Notes under the pieces: model-generated
Databases searched by the model: none
Seen by the model: only the letters and a program-made list of their open reading frames with translations
Told to the model about the DNA's origin: nothing
Program-made: the position numbers and the translations under genes
NCBI GenBank assembly: GCA_037074705.1
Contig: CM073595.1
Coordinates: 23,586,501-23,650,500 of the forward strand
Source of the DNA: Zhengitettix transpicula
Taxonomy: Eukaryota > Arthropoda > Insecta > Orthoptera > Tetrigidae
Length of the DNA stretch: 64,000 nucleotides
Direction: 5' to 3'
Shown: piece after piece, positions 13,101 through 22,811 of the stretch
Numbering within the stretch: position 1 is the first letter of the stretch
Layout of the letters: each line of letters opens with the position of its first letter

Positions 13101-13970
13101 GGCGTAAGAATTTTATTGGGAGATTTAATGTTTATGAGTGCTTGTATGCACACCAAGCCTTTTCAATGTCCACGAACAAGGCTCTGGCTCTGGGGAAGTC
13201 TCACACGAGGCGTGGAGTCGACTCTGGTGACTTCGTTGGTTACAGCACCAGCGTACCGAGCAGCTGACTCGGGTTCGATGCTTTAATTCAATCTTATGGC
13301 TTTTATGTTCTTTCTGAATTAATATTTTTTACAGGAAACTAATACACAATACCCGTTTGACAAAAAGTGGAAATGAAAACAACATAAAGCCACGCAAAGA
13401 AACTTATATCTCAAAAGATGAAATTGAAGAACATGCTGAAAGTCAGGAACCCCTACAACGACGGAGGTGACTCATTCATTGCAGACGGGGAGTCAAGAGT
13501 CAGGGAGAAGCCTAACAAAAGAACGACGCGGACACTCCCCGCAACACACTAACAGCGGGCAGGGGTTGTGCTTAATTCTACAGTCACATAACAATATATA
13601 AAAAAAGACCCTGTCTAATGAGAAGGTAAATTTTTGCTTCATCCTTCGTCATGGCATTTCGCTGTTTCACGAATCACCTTTGAGATGTTACTTAAAGGTT
13701 TCGGGAAAAATATACCCGCTCAGGTCTACATTTTTCTCTCTACGTTACAAGAGCGCAAAAAACACGATTTAGTTTTAAGTATATTAATTTAAACTGTTAA
13801 TAGCTCACTCACCGAGCGACGATTTGAAGATCACAGTTTTGTGCTGCTTCTAGGAGATCTGTATTGTGTTTCGTGACATTCGTTTTCGCATCTGAATTGT
13901 GGTGATCGACGGATCGTGAGATATCCGCAAAAATATTTGGTACTGCGTCCTGGAGTCTAAACGTCGCCTT
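901..13970 (-). CDS. TRPA-type ankyrin-repeat cation channel, N-terminal part (7 exons; 3' end outside window)
   Basis: Spliced gene read right to left. Exons 13813-13970, 10779-11004, 9351-9520, 7734-8190, 3291-3587, 2668-3081 and 901-1173 join with matching phases into about 665 residues. Order: about 50 N-terminal residues; a run of ankyrin repeats with recurring G-TPLH / ALHLA motifs; a linker containing STNGRGIDD and DYELLCP; the pre-S1 signature HPLVQSF-YLKWKK; then a hydrophobic S1 helix. This layout is known from insect TRPA channels, plasma-membrane cation channels gated by heat or irritants. Which paralogue (pyrexia-, TRPA5-, painless- or waterwitch-like) cannot be decided without alignment. 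S2-S6, pore and C-terminus must lie left of position 1, and the initiator exon was not found with certainty. Exons are clearly richer in G+C than the surrounding introns. All introns hold repeats or AT-rich sequence. The family call is strong; exact junctions rest on sequence rules and phase only. Confidence 0.85.
1310..2606 (-). mobile_element. Mariner (Tc1/mariner, D34D) copy 1, full length but defective
   Basis: A 1,297-bp element with terminal inverted repeats CGAGGGTGAATCAAA, flanked by the TA dinucleotide on both sides (1308-1309 and 2607-2608). It lies in a TRPA intron on the same strand as the gene. The transposase reads from 2467 (MSEQEVPPSIAQRIVIKFL, helix-turn-helix) down to about 1400. 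The catalytic residues are in place: CDETW, LLHDNARPH, then D after exactly 34 residues in PCDFHVF. Defects: a 16-base indel near 2222-2240 that shifts the frame between the HTH and catalytic parts, and a stop codon near 1455. By eye it is almost identical to the copy at 19899-21169. Confidence 0.95.
1453..2467 (-). pseudogene. Mariner transposase, broken (frameshift and premature stop)
   Basis: The N-terminal part (about 2195-2467) carries the paired-type HTH domain with RVFAWHKQFVEGRERVENE. The remainder continues in another frame from about 2215 to 1453 with VRQLVEGDRRLTTSDIAIEV and all three catalytic aspartates (D,D34D). Cut-and-paste transposases of this family act in the nucleus on TA targets. 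The 16-base difference from the second copy interrupts translation after HDRRPR, and an in-frame TGA cuts the C-terminus, where the second copy has Gly. Confidence 0.9.
2668..3081 (-). CDS. TRPA gene exon, last ankyrin repeats and pre-S1 linker
   Basis: Acceptor AATTTGTAG; 138 codons. It encodes WTALHLAACGNHTNVAALLL and ETALHMAAKGGCRETAGLLL, then the linker with ETLDHAVSTNGRGIDD and DYELLCP that precedes S1 in TRPA channels. No GT donor in phase 0 exists near the end. The best boundary is ATGAAG followed by GCCAGT, a possible GC-AG intron (see findings). The downstream intron contains the mariner at 1310-2606. Confidence 0.82.
3291..3587 (-). CDS. TRPA gene exon, ankyrin repeats
   Basis: Acceptor TTTTGTGCAG, donor AAG followed by GTTTTT, exactly 99 codons. 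It encodes ETPLFRAVYSRNSPVVVQLL, VSVFHRAAVGNLPDILEELL and MSALHHAAFVGAVDCVK. Joining CVK to VLLKNGCDP in the next exon restores an uninterrupted ankyrin repeat. This favours the weak-looking GTTTTT donor over GTAAAG six bases upstream. The preceding intron is about 4.1 kb and holds two LTR-like units and a SINE. Confidence 0.87.
3588..3941. other. Intron sequence, nothing recognised
   Basis: AT-rich, between the exon at 3587 and the first LTR-like unit. No motif seen. Confidence 0.5.
3942..4910 (+). repeat. LTR/TRIM-like unit 1 (TGTAATA...TTACA family)
   Basis: Starts TGTAATACTAATTAG and ends TTCATTACA. Shared family landmarks in order: GGTACCAGC at about 4440, followed by GTAAGTAGAA; TCAGATTTCGGTT; AACGACCCTGAGA; TTACAATTGGCG (primer-site-like) at about 4848; a tail of about 60 bp; then a second TTACA. 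It lies in a TRPA intron and is followed after 6 bp by unit 2. Confidence 0.7.
4917..6311 (+). repeat. LTR/TRIM-like unit 2
   Basis: Starts TGTAATTTATGAAGGCC and ends GGTTATTACA. It contains TTGTAAGTAGC at about 5860, GGTCAGATTTCGT, GGAGACCCTGAGAT and ATTGGCACCACAACGTGGGG at about 6247. A tail repeats the last 25 bases of the body (AAAGTTGGTTATTACA occurs twice). Closest relative in the window is unit 4 (22809-24183, minus strand), which shares the long 5' part. Confidence 0.7.
6312..7364. other. Intron sequence, nothing recognised
   Basis: AT-rich, with a short ATT run near 7060-7076. No open frame or repeat identified. Confidence 0.5.
7365..7580 (+). repeat. Probable tRNA-derived SINE
   Basis: TGGTGTAGTGGTCAGCG at 7378 matches a tRNA box A / D-arm, and GTTTGAGTTGACC about 55 bp on resembles a decayed box B. 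The downstream body has no coding potential. This is the usual layout of an insect SINE with a tRNA head, transcribed by RNA polymerase III. The right boundary is approximate. Confidence 0.55.
7734..8190 (-). CDS. TRPA gene exon, ankyrin repeats (longest exon)
   Basis: Acceptor CCCTTTCCAG, donor AAAGAG followed by GTAATT, 457 bases (152 codons plus one base). Visible repeats include SSLHLAVRLA, GETPASLAVSLRRLRSLEAL, GNTPLLSCVSQQWLAGVHVL and GETALHLASSLGNEEIVSEL. The ATG near 8204 is upstream of the acceptor and belongs to the intron, so it is not a start. The exon ends in phase 0 and joins RDLLEKRTNYQETPLF in the exon at 3587. Confidence 0.88.
8465..9005 (-). mobile_element. Internally deleted mariner / MITE, copy A
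   Basis: A 541-bp element with about 40-bp inverted ends: AGGGTGAGTCAA...AATGCCTCCTATTTTTT on the left and the reverse complement on the right, ending CCACCCTCG before TA. The middle is a decayed transposase N-terminus on the minus strand. It sits in the TRPA intron between the exons at 8190 and 9351. Structure and length match copy B at 14514-15060. Confidence 0.8.
9351..9520 (-). CDS. TRPA gene exon, ankyrin repeat
   Basis: Acceptor TTGTTTTCAG, donor GACAG followed by GTTTCA, 170 bases. It encodes KGATPMHVACQYVRVSTVAV and continues LLSHGAAVSSRDEDGLAPLDV, one full ankyrin repeat plus the start of the next. It ends with two bases of an Arg codon, completed by the first base of the exon at 8190. 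Confidence 0.85.
9521..10778. other. Intron of TRPA gene; poly-C run
   Basis: AT-rich with one homopolymer of about 17 C near 10400-10416. The frame that stays open from 10778 to 10662 is read-through of the upstream exon past its donor. Confidence 0.5.
10779..11004 (-). CDS. TRPA gene exon, ankyrin repeats 1-2
   Basis: Acceptor TTCTTAG; donor CTC followed by GTAAGC. It encodes about 75 residues including ACHAAAVGGDVEVMRFLLQ and GRTPLHVAVALGHDACVDLLL, two canonical ankyrin repeats. The donor was chosen because joining HAPQL to the next exon's MPRVSKGATPMH puts the two TP-H tetrads exactly 33 residues apart. The frame stays open another 100 bases past this donor, but that read-through has no ankyrin pattern and is treated as intron. 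Confidence 0.85.
11204..11890. repeat. Repeat block with hammerhead-like core at its left end
   Basis: More GC-rich than its surroundings. On the minus strand at about 11237-11275 it carries GGAAGATGACC ... GGTTGTCGAAACGTCGCG. The GAAACGTC half matches the 3' core of a hammerhead motif, while the CUGAUGA half is degenerate. The rest (GGCGCCGCCGAGG, TTGGTTCAGG inverted with CTGAACCAA near 11580-11610) is unclassified. Probably a fragment of a Penelope-like or SINE-like element. Confidence 0.4.
12440..13285 (-). pseudogene. Decayed non-LTR retrotransposon reverse transcriptase (Jockey-like)
   Basis: The minus-strand translation, with several frameshifts, shows VDIEKAW near 13165 (the palm F-D region) and a trace of the catalytic region with CDTVFL-like residues near 12910. 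NPTKTTLVIF follows near 12840, then LPYQIAFNLYGPWKERIL near 12660. The order and spacing match the palm-to-thumb part of a Jockey-clade pol. No intact frame remains. It lies in the intron upstream of the TRPA exon at 11004. Confidence 0.5.
13813..13970 (-). CDS. TRPA gene, upstream coding exon (too short to stand out as an ORF)
   Basis: On the minus strand an acceptor (TGTGTTTAG) is followed by 158 open bases and a consensus donor (CG, then GTGAGT). The translation ends TDLLEAAQNCDLQIVA plus a split Arg codon, which is completed by the first base of the exon at 11004 and continues ALEDGANPEAV. That gives a standard ankyrin opening (LLEAA...L..AL..GANP). The phase fits exactly: two bases here, one in the next exon. 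The first 35 residues are polar and have no recognised motif. The exon begins in phase 0, so at least one more exon lies upstream. Confidence 0.8.
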
Positions 13971-14513
13971 CTAAACACAAACATGACGATAAATTTCGTT
14001 TCTATCGCTAATTGTACTGATAACATGAATATCTTATTAACTATATTAATGTAACAGTAATGTAAACCTTAACGGTTTTAAAAGTCACGCTATTACTGAA
14101 AATGAATTTAATTATTACTTATTACTAAGTACTTATTAGTAAGTACATATGGTACTGTAATCAATAATTTATGAATATGTATAATTTAAGATCCGGAGAT
14201 TCTTGACACAAGCAAGATGCTAACTGAATATTTGTTTAATTTTAACACAATAATTAATATTAATTCCTGTATCCAGTAATAGTGGAAACTGACTATAAAT
14301 GAGATCTCGTGTAGCGAGAAGTTACAAAACTGTAAACCAGTTTTGTCTTAAGTTGGTCATAATTAGAAAAAAATATTTAAAGAAAAAATATCTCATACAC
14401 ATTTGAATATATTTATAGAAATTTATACAGTAATTTAAATAGTTGATAATTAAAAAATTGATATTCTGGAACTTTTAAAATTAGTTTTCTTAGCATAATA
14501 TAGATTTAAGATA

Positions 14514-15060
14514 CAAGGGTGCGTCAACATGTAATGCCTCCTATTTTTTATCTCCTTTATTTGTCAATACAATTAAATGGAATTTAAACAGCATAAACTC
14601 CAAACATTAATGATTAAATTTTCACTTTTAATAGAGTCTCCGTCCTTTGCCACAGTGTTTGTCCACCTTTTGACAAGCGCATGTGGAGTCACTGCAGTAA
14701 CCGGCCTGCCTCTTCGCTTTTCATCAGCCTGCGGTGTTTGCCCTTCATCTTCGTTACAGCGACGAATCCATCGCCAAACAGTGCTGACATACACTGTTGC
14801 ATCACTGTACACATTTTTCAGCCTTTCATGAATGCGAATGGGTGTTTCACGCATTTAAGAATTCAATCACAGAAATCCGTACGTCAAAGTCAGACATTTT
14901 TAAAGAGGGTACAGTGCTGTCACCAGTTGACTTATGAAGTTGTTACTGCAGTGGATTGGAGAAGAATGTTTTAGGAATCGCGCAAAATTATTTTTGTTTA
15001 CATAACTAACTCAATTAAGGAGAAAAAAAATAGGAGGCACTACTTTTTGAAGCACCCTCG
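14514..15060 (-). mobile_element. Internally deleted mariner / MITE, copy B
   Basis: A 547-bp element after a TA (14512-14513), with ends CAAGGGTGCGTCAA...AATGCCTCCTATTTTTT and its inverse up to CACCCTCG. The minus strand holds a transposase start (MSDFDVRISVIEFLNA, about 14898) and, after a frameshift, TPIRIHERLKNVY..STVWRWIRRC and EKRRGRPVTAVTP. That is a mariner HTH domain and linker with the catalytic domain missing. Copy A shares the same internal deletion, so both derive from an already deleted element. Confidence 0.85.
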
Positions 15061-16889
15061 CAGTAGTAATGAGAGAGCAGGTCAAGTAGCAACATTCCAA
15101 CAATTGAGGAGGATAGGGCAATTTTACATTTATTTTTAGATTAAAGCGGTGTTGTTATTAATCATAAGTGATCATAAGTGAATCAAAGTCTGGACCGCTG
15201 ATGTATCAAATTTGGGAGTCTCAATTACTCACGAGATCAGTTTAATTGCTCGCTGTTTCACTCCACAAAATTCTATAATATTGTCGATGTACTTCAGCAC
15301 ATATTTTCCTGATTTAGCTCCTTGCGCTTTCTTCGCAAAAATCAAGTCAGTACTAAGAAAGACGAATTTCAAAGTGTAAGGTGTTCAAGCGAAAGCGGTG
15401 GTGCTCCTGCATCTATATATACAGAAATATTTTGAGCAGTGGAAGAACGTAAGCCCAAAACTTCCTGGGGTTCTACTTTGTAGACAGTAAATTATCACCT
15501 TCACTCATTGTCACTACAATAATGTTTTTCGTTTGCATATGTCCTAATACGTATTCTGTAACAGCAATGTTGTAACCATAAAAAAATATATTTGTAAGTC
15601 GAGTCAATATACGCGTGCTGAAACGAGCGAGAAATGTCGTAATATTAGATTTCCCCGTGGAGTAGCATGGTAAGTTAAATGTTTGAGTAGCGATGACTGT
15701 GTAATTTCCCGTGGCTCGTACATTCCCCGGGGAATTATGTCAAATATCTACGGCTCAATAGAAAGTAATTAAGTATTTGCCCTTATTAGATTTGTTGCAA
15801 TCACTGTTTCACGGGTCCAATCGTTCTTTCCTAGGGTAAACTTAAACGTTTGTAATGATTTCTTATGAATACAGCCAAATGCTATAGATTCAATATATAA
15901 CTAAAATTTTGAATGAAAAACACGAAGTTGTTAATAAATTTTAGTTCAATAATAATACGTACGTGTACATGTAACTATACGATACAATTATATATGTGAG
16001 TTAAATAATAAAATTCCTAACCAATTTCAGACGAAAAACCTCGATATATATACTTAATTCATTTAAATGACATAATTCTTACACAACTAAGAGGATTAAA
16101 ATAGAGATTAAACACGAAATGACTTTTCAAAACGGTTTTCACAATTAAAAAACTGGAAATTGTAAGCGAATCTTTAAAAACAACGGAGCATAAATATGTA
16201 TTATTGCGTGGTGATTTTTCAGCGATAATACTATAGCTCAAAGACCAAGGAAATTCACGTAAATGTACTATCGTGACGCATAGACCACCAAGGTCTAGAT
16301 TTATACAACTTTACTATCCAATAAAACGTATTCCAGTTAAAATAAAAACTATGGCGTTATACAGAGTGACTACACGATCATGGGACTAACTTTGAGCTTA
16401 CTAAAACATGTAGTTTTTGTATGGGAATGTATGGTCGGAAGTGACGTGTTGAGGCACGAACACAGAAAATGAGACATGAAAAAAACTTTGTTTATTTACA
16501 CAATCATCGCAAAGTGATTGTTTCCATCATTAATTAAACAAATTTTCAAAAATTAGGCAACTGTGATTGGTTGGAAATGCTGTGGGCAGAGGGCAGTAGT
16601 GTGCCTGATACGATGCAACTGGGCTTTTGGCCGTGATGGGAGATTTTATTGTATAATATAGTATAATTTATTCAATACGTTAATTTAATAACATTGTTTT
16701 TCACTTGATTGGCCAAAGATAATCTTATTAATTTAATAATACATCAGATAATTATTGAATATAATTTTTGGGGATCATTTGCATTTCCTTCGGTAAAGTT
16801 TCCTTACTGCGGTATTGAAAATTGATTGTAAGCTTCATCATCCGATTAAATTCGGCCTGAAACACAAAGTGTCTAGAGTTTAGAGCCAC
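15061..16889. other. Non-coding sequence, nothing recognised
   Basis: AT-rich; no exon, RNA or element identified. A short GC-richer patch at 16360-16640 has no recognisable features. Confidence 0.4.
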
Positions 16890-16994
16890 CTGAAGTTCGT
16901 CAGAATTGATAGCCTCATCTTCCTCTCGAATGACGTCATCATATGAATATGTATGTATATACCTCGCGGGCATGACGTGAAAATACAAAGCCAA
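16890..16994 (-). CDS. Possible further 5' exon of the TRPA gene (weak)
   Basis: A minus-strand open stretch reads DDVIREEDEAINSDELQ and is followed by CAG-GTGGCT, a plausible donor in phase 0, matching the phase-0 start of the exon at 13970. An in-frame ATG lies at 16994. There is no recognised motif and no clear acceptor, so this could be chance. Confidence 0.25.
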
Positions 16995-17969
16995 ACGTGA
17001 ATTTCCCTTGAGCTCTTACAGACAAATACAATTACGACACAAAATAATGACGGAATACGTCAAAATGGAACATGTAAACATTATAATCAACGTCCAGTCA
17101 TTTTTAAAGACATAATTTAATAGTGAGAGACAATGACTTTGTATTTGAATTTTGTTTCAGTCTATGTTGGCAATTATAATAATTTGCACTGACTTTCACT
17201 TCCCTGAAGAGTGCTAGGACACATAATCATAATATTATTTAATGTATTACTTTCGCGTAAATTTATGTGCAATTGATAAATCTATTTAATTGAGTTTCTT
17301 CGGCTCTGTGGGTAGTGTTTCGTATCTGTGAGAATTACGCGAACGGGAAATGGCTTAGAGAAGCAATTACGTCGGGTCGAAATATGTTCCTTCCTGAATC
17401 CCCAGAGTTGCGAGGACGTGCCCAGACTTCAACACAATAAGGACGGTCATTACGGATTAGGCACATCAGGGCGGTATCCCCTACAGTGGACAGAATTAAC
17501 TATGCTCCTGTACAGACGTAATAATACAACATAACTATGGAAACACATCTAACAGAAACATACCTCACTCACACACACAAATAAAAACAAATACACAAGC
17601 GAAGAAATATAGTTAATAAAAAATTGGTCATGTTTAAAACATAAATTAAGTGAAAAATTATTGATATTTAAAGAAAAAGAAATACGTTACATAAATGCGA
17701 AAAACTTTAGAAATATTCACATCGATGAGAGAAACAAATTTGTACAGATCAAGACGTTTCAGTGTATTTATTTTAATATATTATTATTGACTTAGTACAA
17801 ATAGAAACACTTCTGGCAGACTCATAAATATACGTTACACGGCCAAAAATTCACTATTTCCATTCATTTGACAACCCTGGCGACAGATAAAGGGGGGACA
17901 TTTAAAAATATTGCAAAAACGACAGATATTAATATCGAATATATAGTTTTCAGGATCGCTGATATATAT
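16995..17969. other. Non-coding sequence, nothing recognised
   Basis: AT-rich, with a short (CA)n-like stretch near 17567-17580. No gene or element seen. Confidence 0.4.
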
Positions 17970-18942
17970 TGTAATAAACAACAATAAGACGTTAATTAAT
18001 TTAATTTAAAGAATTTTAATGAATTTGAAGAATTTACCTCACGTGAAGCGCCATTTATGTAATAATTAAATGGAAGGTTTTTTATTAAATGAAAAGATAA
18101 TTAATTAACAAACAAAATATTTATTTATTTTGTGGCAATAACTCAAAACAATTACAATTTAAAATATTAATTTCTCAGGGCCTTCACTGGGTTTGTTAAT
18201 GGACACAACAAATTGATTTTAAAATCTTATTAACAAACAGTTCACATTTTACCTAAACAATATGTCGATAGAAAGAAATTTAAAAGTAAAGAAATTAACT
18301 CTGATTGACAATTTAAAAGAGAACGAAATCTGACATCCTCTAATTAGCGTTTACAATTAATCATTAGTTTTGGTTTTGTTACTTACATCTGTCCAGCTGG
18401 TACCAGCATTCATTTTGGTTTCGGAAGTACACTATGGCAAACTTTTACACTGATTATAAAATGTCGACTCACAGATTTTACACTATTAAGTCAAAATTGA
18501 TAGGCTCCCAGGAAATCGGATGATCCTCTTTTTGTCAGCTATCTGAAGTCTGCTTGCCTTATACGAATCCTATGATTCGTAGATTTGTTAGTCTTTTACC
18601 GCTTTGGACATACACTGACTTCCTTTCCTGTCTGCTGATAGACGTAAAAACTGCTAACTTAGCGATATTTACGATGTAATACTTCCGTGAATGTTTTTAC
18701 TTTGTCTTAAATTCACAACTTTGTTTTATAATACATTAACGATGGCTAGTATTATTCGTTCCGTCCTCTGTAATGTCCCGCCACCAATTAACTCGTAGTG
18801 CTCTCCACTTTTAGCGCGCATACGCCATTTTTGACTTTCCGACAAAGCAACAGAGCTCGGCTCTATTGTTGCTTTGGAAGCTCCTGCCGCTACAATTAAA
18901 TTTTATTAAAACCAATTAATGGCCTAATTAATTGGCATTACA
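17970..18942 (-). repeat. LTR/TRIM-like unit 3
   Basis: Minus orientation. Read on the minus strand it starts TGTAATGCCAATTAATTAGG and carries AGTCAAAAATGGCGTATGCG. It then has GGTACCAGCTGGACAGATGT followed by AAGTAAC, TCAGATTTCGTTCTC, ATGGCGCTTCACGTGAGG (primer-site-like) and ends TTTATTACA. Nearest relative in the window is unit 5 (44995-46065), with long near-identical stretches. Confidence 0.72.
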
Positions 18943-19896
18943 TTATATTGTCATTCCTTGTGTATTTTAAGCCTAAATTCCCTTAGTGTGTGGGTGGAAG
19001 GGATGATATACGAAATTAACAACTGAGAATTGGTGCCGATTCCATAGTTTTTGCGGTCATTGTGTTGATTGGTAACAGTCAACTCGTTTTTGATGTTCCA
19101 TATTGGCCACCTTTCGGTTTAGGATGGAGAACGGTTGAATGGGAAAATAATTTGTTCAAAATGATGAGATCAGTAGTGTTGTTCATGTCATTTCATTGTC
19201 TAACGGCATGGGAGCAGTGAGATGAGCTCAATAATTAAATCTCCTTCATCTGTAGCAGTTAACCTGTAACAATACAATGCCACCGTCCATATCCTACATA
19301 GAAAATATTTTGATAGCTATATTCGTGGTATCACCTTTAACTAACAAATGATTTGACTCGTAATATCAGATCATTTTTCAGATATACCAAAGCATTTATT
19401 TTTTCAGAAAATAACATCTATTTTTAAAATAGAAGTTTAATTTCTTTCTATTATAATTTTTAACCCTTTTTAAAAACGCAAAATAGTTATTTTTGGTTGT
19501 CTAAATGCTTCATCATTATTTAAATGGGAGGGGGGCTGTTAACATCGTCCTTTGAAAGCGCTGACTGATGACGTCACGCCTGCTAATCTGTAAGTAAGTT
19601 TATCTCCGAAACTATACGTTTCCGCGAAAAAAAGTTATCTGACAATTCTACTTGTCAATGGTCAAAATCTGCTTAATGATGGCTGATATTTTAATCATAG
19701 CCTTCTAGATACGTACAATATTAGCCACAAATTTCATAAATATAATAACATTCAGGTAATTATGTAATTTTTCTTCTCGTTGATTTATTAATCTTGGGAT
19801 ATTTATTACAAATGTCTGAAACTTCATTTCTACAGTTATCAATACTGTCTCTGTTTAAATTTATATGGATCGATTCGACTATACTAAGTTTGAAAC
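18943..19896. other. Non-coding sequence, nothing recognised
   Basis: No open frame, RNA or repeat identified between unit 3 and the second mariner. Confidence 0.4.
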
Positions 19897-19898
19897 TA

Positions 19899-21169
19899 CG
19901 AGGGTGAATCAAATATAAACAAGACTTATTTTTTTAAATATTTATTTTGATTTTAAACGCACAAACAATCATAGTTTATTTTTCTACATAATCTCCTGAT
20001 TTATAAACACATTTTTCCCAGAGTATAGGTAATTTTTTAATTCCTTCCACGTAAAAAGAGTCAGGTCGTGTTTGTAGCCAATTGCGCACATATGCTTCAA
20101 CCTCATTATCGCTGTGGAATTTTTGCCCTCCCAAAGCTTCCTTGAGAGGACCAAAGACATGGAAGTCGCAGGGAGACAGGTCTGGACTGTATGGAGGGTG
20201 TTCCAGTGTCTCCCAACCCAGTTGCTCCAATTTTTGTACGGTCAGGGCTGCTGTATGGAGGCGAGCAGTCATGGAGGAGAATCACTTTTCTCATCGGAAG
20301 GTCTCGTCTTTTGCGGCGATATGCAAGTCTGACCTCAGTCAAAATTTGGCAGTAGTATGCCGCATTAATTGTTCTGCGCTCATGCAAAAAATCAAGGTGC
20401 AGCAGGCCACGCTGGTCAAAAAAAACGGTAGCCAAAACCTTGACAGCCGATAATCGTGACTTGGCTTTCACTGGTCCGGTTCTCCTTTCTTCCTCCACTC
20501 CATACTCGCTTGTTTCGACTCAGGGGTGTAGTGATGCACCCACGTTTCATCACAGGTGACAATGTGAGAAAGAAATGGGTCTCCTTCTTCCCGAAATCGT
20601 GCAAGAAGTCGCTCACACACTTGAAAACGATTCAGTTTCTGGTCAACTGTGAGAAGGCGAGGAACCCACCTGGCACACACCTTGCGATACCCTAGCTCCT
20701 CTGAGAGTATAGAGTAAGTGCTCCCATAACTTATTCCAACCTCAATTGCAATATCCGAAGTTGTTAGACGCCTATCACCTTCAACAAGTTGACGAACACT
20801 GTCGATGTTGCGGGGTCTGCGGTCATGGCTCTCATTTTCAACACGTTCACGGCCCTCCACGAACTGTTTATGCCAAGCAAACACTCTACCTCGCGACAGC
20901 GTCTCTTCCCCGAACTGTGCAGTCAATCTTCTCAAGGTTTCGGCTGGTTTTACACCTTCTGCAGCTAAAAACTTGATAACAATACGTTGCGCAATAGAGG
21001 GAGGTACCTCCTGCTCGGACATCGTAACGATGGACACTGAGCGAGTCTATGATGATGAGTCACGTGTTTCCCCCACTCCTGACAAAAACAGCCAATAACA
21101 GCGGAACGTTCTTCCATCACTATTGCGCGCGCAGGTCCAAAAGTCTCGTTTATATTTGATTCACCCTCG
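19899..21169 (-). mobile_element. Mariner (Tc1/mariner, D34D) copy 2, full length but defective
   Basis: A 1,271-bp element with CGAGGGTGAATCAAA inverted ends between TA dinucleotides (19897-19898 and 21170-21171). It belongs to the same family as 1310-2606. The 26-bp length difference is fully explained by four indels: 16, 7, 2 and 1 bases. Here the HTH-to-catalytic junction is intact, but a 2-base deletion at about 20268 destroys the HDNARPH motif and a 1-base deletion near 20480 shifts the frame. Confidence 0.95.
19976..21037 (-). pseudogene. Mariner transposase, broken by two small deletions
   Basis: Three overlapping frames together cover the whole transposase: about 21037-20468 (HTH, linker, CDETWVHHY), 20498-20106 (KVILLHD region) and 20272-19976 (YSPDLSPCDFHVF to the C-terminus). 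The C-terminal stop of copy 1 is absent here. The lesions differ from those of copy 1, so the two copies decayed independently after insertion. Confidence 0.9.
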
Positions 21170-21171
21170 TA

Positions 21172-22767
21172 TTTCTGAGAAAAATGACTATTTAATCGTA
21201 ATTAAAGTTATGACAAGGATGCACTTACTTTAGATTTTGGTTTCACACTAAATTTGTAATTGTTTTTAGGTTGGTTGTTGCGTATCCGATATGAAAGCTA
21301 TTGAAATTTAAAAATGAAATTTTTATACTAATTTTTTCTTATGTTTATTTTTTTTACCCTTTATTTTCGTTAATACGTTCTGGGTGTGATTAATTGGTTC
21401 CATGCGTATAAATTCGGTTATACCATTATTACAAGGAACATTTATAATTTCGTACGTTAAGGCCACAATTTATGTTAAACTTATTGATTTTGTTAAGTAT
21501 TTTATTTGGTTTCTATTTAACGATGAATTAATGGAGCGAGATGGAGCACTGTTTGCTCGTGTGCTTGAGTTGTTTATTTTATTTTAGCATGGGTGGCAAT
21601 ACTAATGTACAAATACTGTTTTATATTTAAGGTTAGTATATTATATTTAAGGTTGTGAGTATGACAGTATAGTCGAAAGATTCTTCCGATTAAACAACCA
21701 TGAATTTCAGACTGTAAGATGTGATTTAATCCTAATTGTTAACGAATATAGTATTTCTGTTTCCGATTCAAATAATTTCGTTTTTATTTTAATTTTTTCC
21801 TATCGTGTTTTGTAACGAGTGATTTTTTCGCCGTTATATTCCTTTAAATATTCTATTTTGTCGCTATTTTATAAACTAGCGTTTGGACCCTGTATCGTCA
21901 GTCAGACCTGTATTACCTCAGGCAGGTAGCCTGGGTGGCAATAGAATACAAAGTGTCAAGTTTACAGCGTCTCACAGTACGTGACTTAGACATAAACAAG
22001 AGGGTAGTGATAAAATTATCGGAGAGAAGAAAGGAGAATTTTAACATACCTCGATGGTTGGAAGGAGAGGGCTTGAAGACTTGTATAAACTAAATGAACC
22101 GTGGAGAAAGAGTCGCTGAGAAGTGTCGGGCTAAACGCGGAGGATGGAGGATTGGAGAGTGAGGACTCCGGCCATGATTACATCATTACGACCACTTGCG
22201 CTGCCGTCTGAGACATCACTACTCAGCCAGAGAGCCGTGATTTCTGTCTGACGTGACTTCAACAGCGAGTAAACCGAGGGGTAAATTCCATAGGATATAT
22301 GCATGCATTGTCGGACTTTTGTAGACACAAAACCACAAAAATTCTAAGAACCTTCACAGCTGCATGGCCCAACATCCCCCGACGAAAGTCTCACAGTTGT
22401 TTCTTTAAACAATTCCAGTATTATTAATTTTATTTATATGATAAGTAATGTAACCATTTTCTCGAAAGGGAATTTATTTTAATGTTTTACTGAACCACTC
22501 CTCCCAGATTGTTTTCATAACAAATTTTCCCATTCTCTTTCAGCATAGCCAATATAATAACTTAAAACAATTGGACATACACAGGCTTGAATAATTTCGA
22601 AAAACTTTTATTTAAAATTTATGCTGGTTTCATACAAACATGTTTGTTAGTAAATTATGATCAATAAGAAAAAATTTGATTTGTTTTAAAATATTATATT
22701 GTTTTAAATTTTAGGATAGAAGAATAAGAGGAAATAAGTATCAAATATAAAATTAAATCTTACAGTC

Positions 22768-22769
<2 letters not shown>
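21172..22769. other. Non-coding sequence, nothing recognised
   Basis: AT-rich with no convincing open frame. A GC-richer patch at 21890-22380 shows no recognisable motif. Confidence 0.4.

Positions 22770-22808
<39 letters not shown>
22770..22808. repeat. (TA)n microsatellite abutting LTR-like unit 4
   Basis: About 19 AT dinucleotides directly preceding TGTAATAATC of unit 4. The same arrangement is seen at units 6 and 7. Confidence 0.9.
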
Positions 22809-22811
<3 letters not shown>

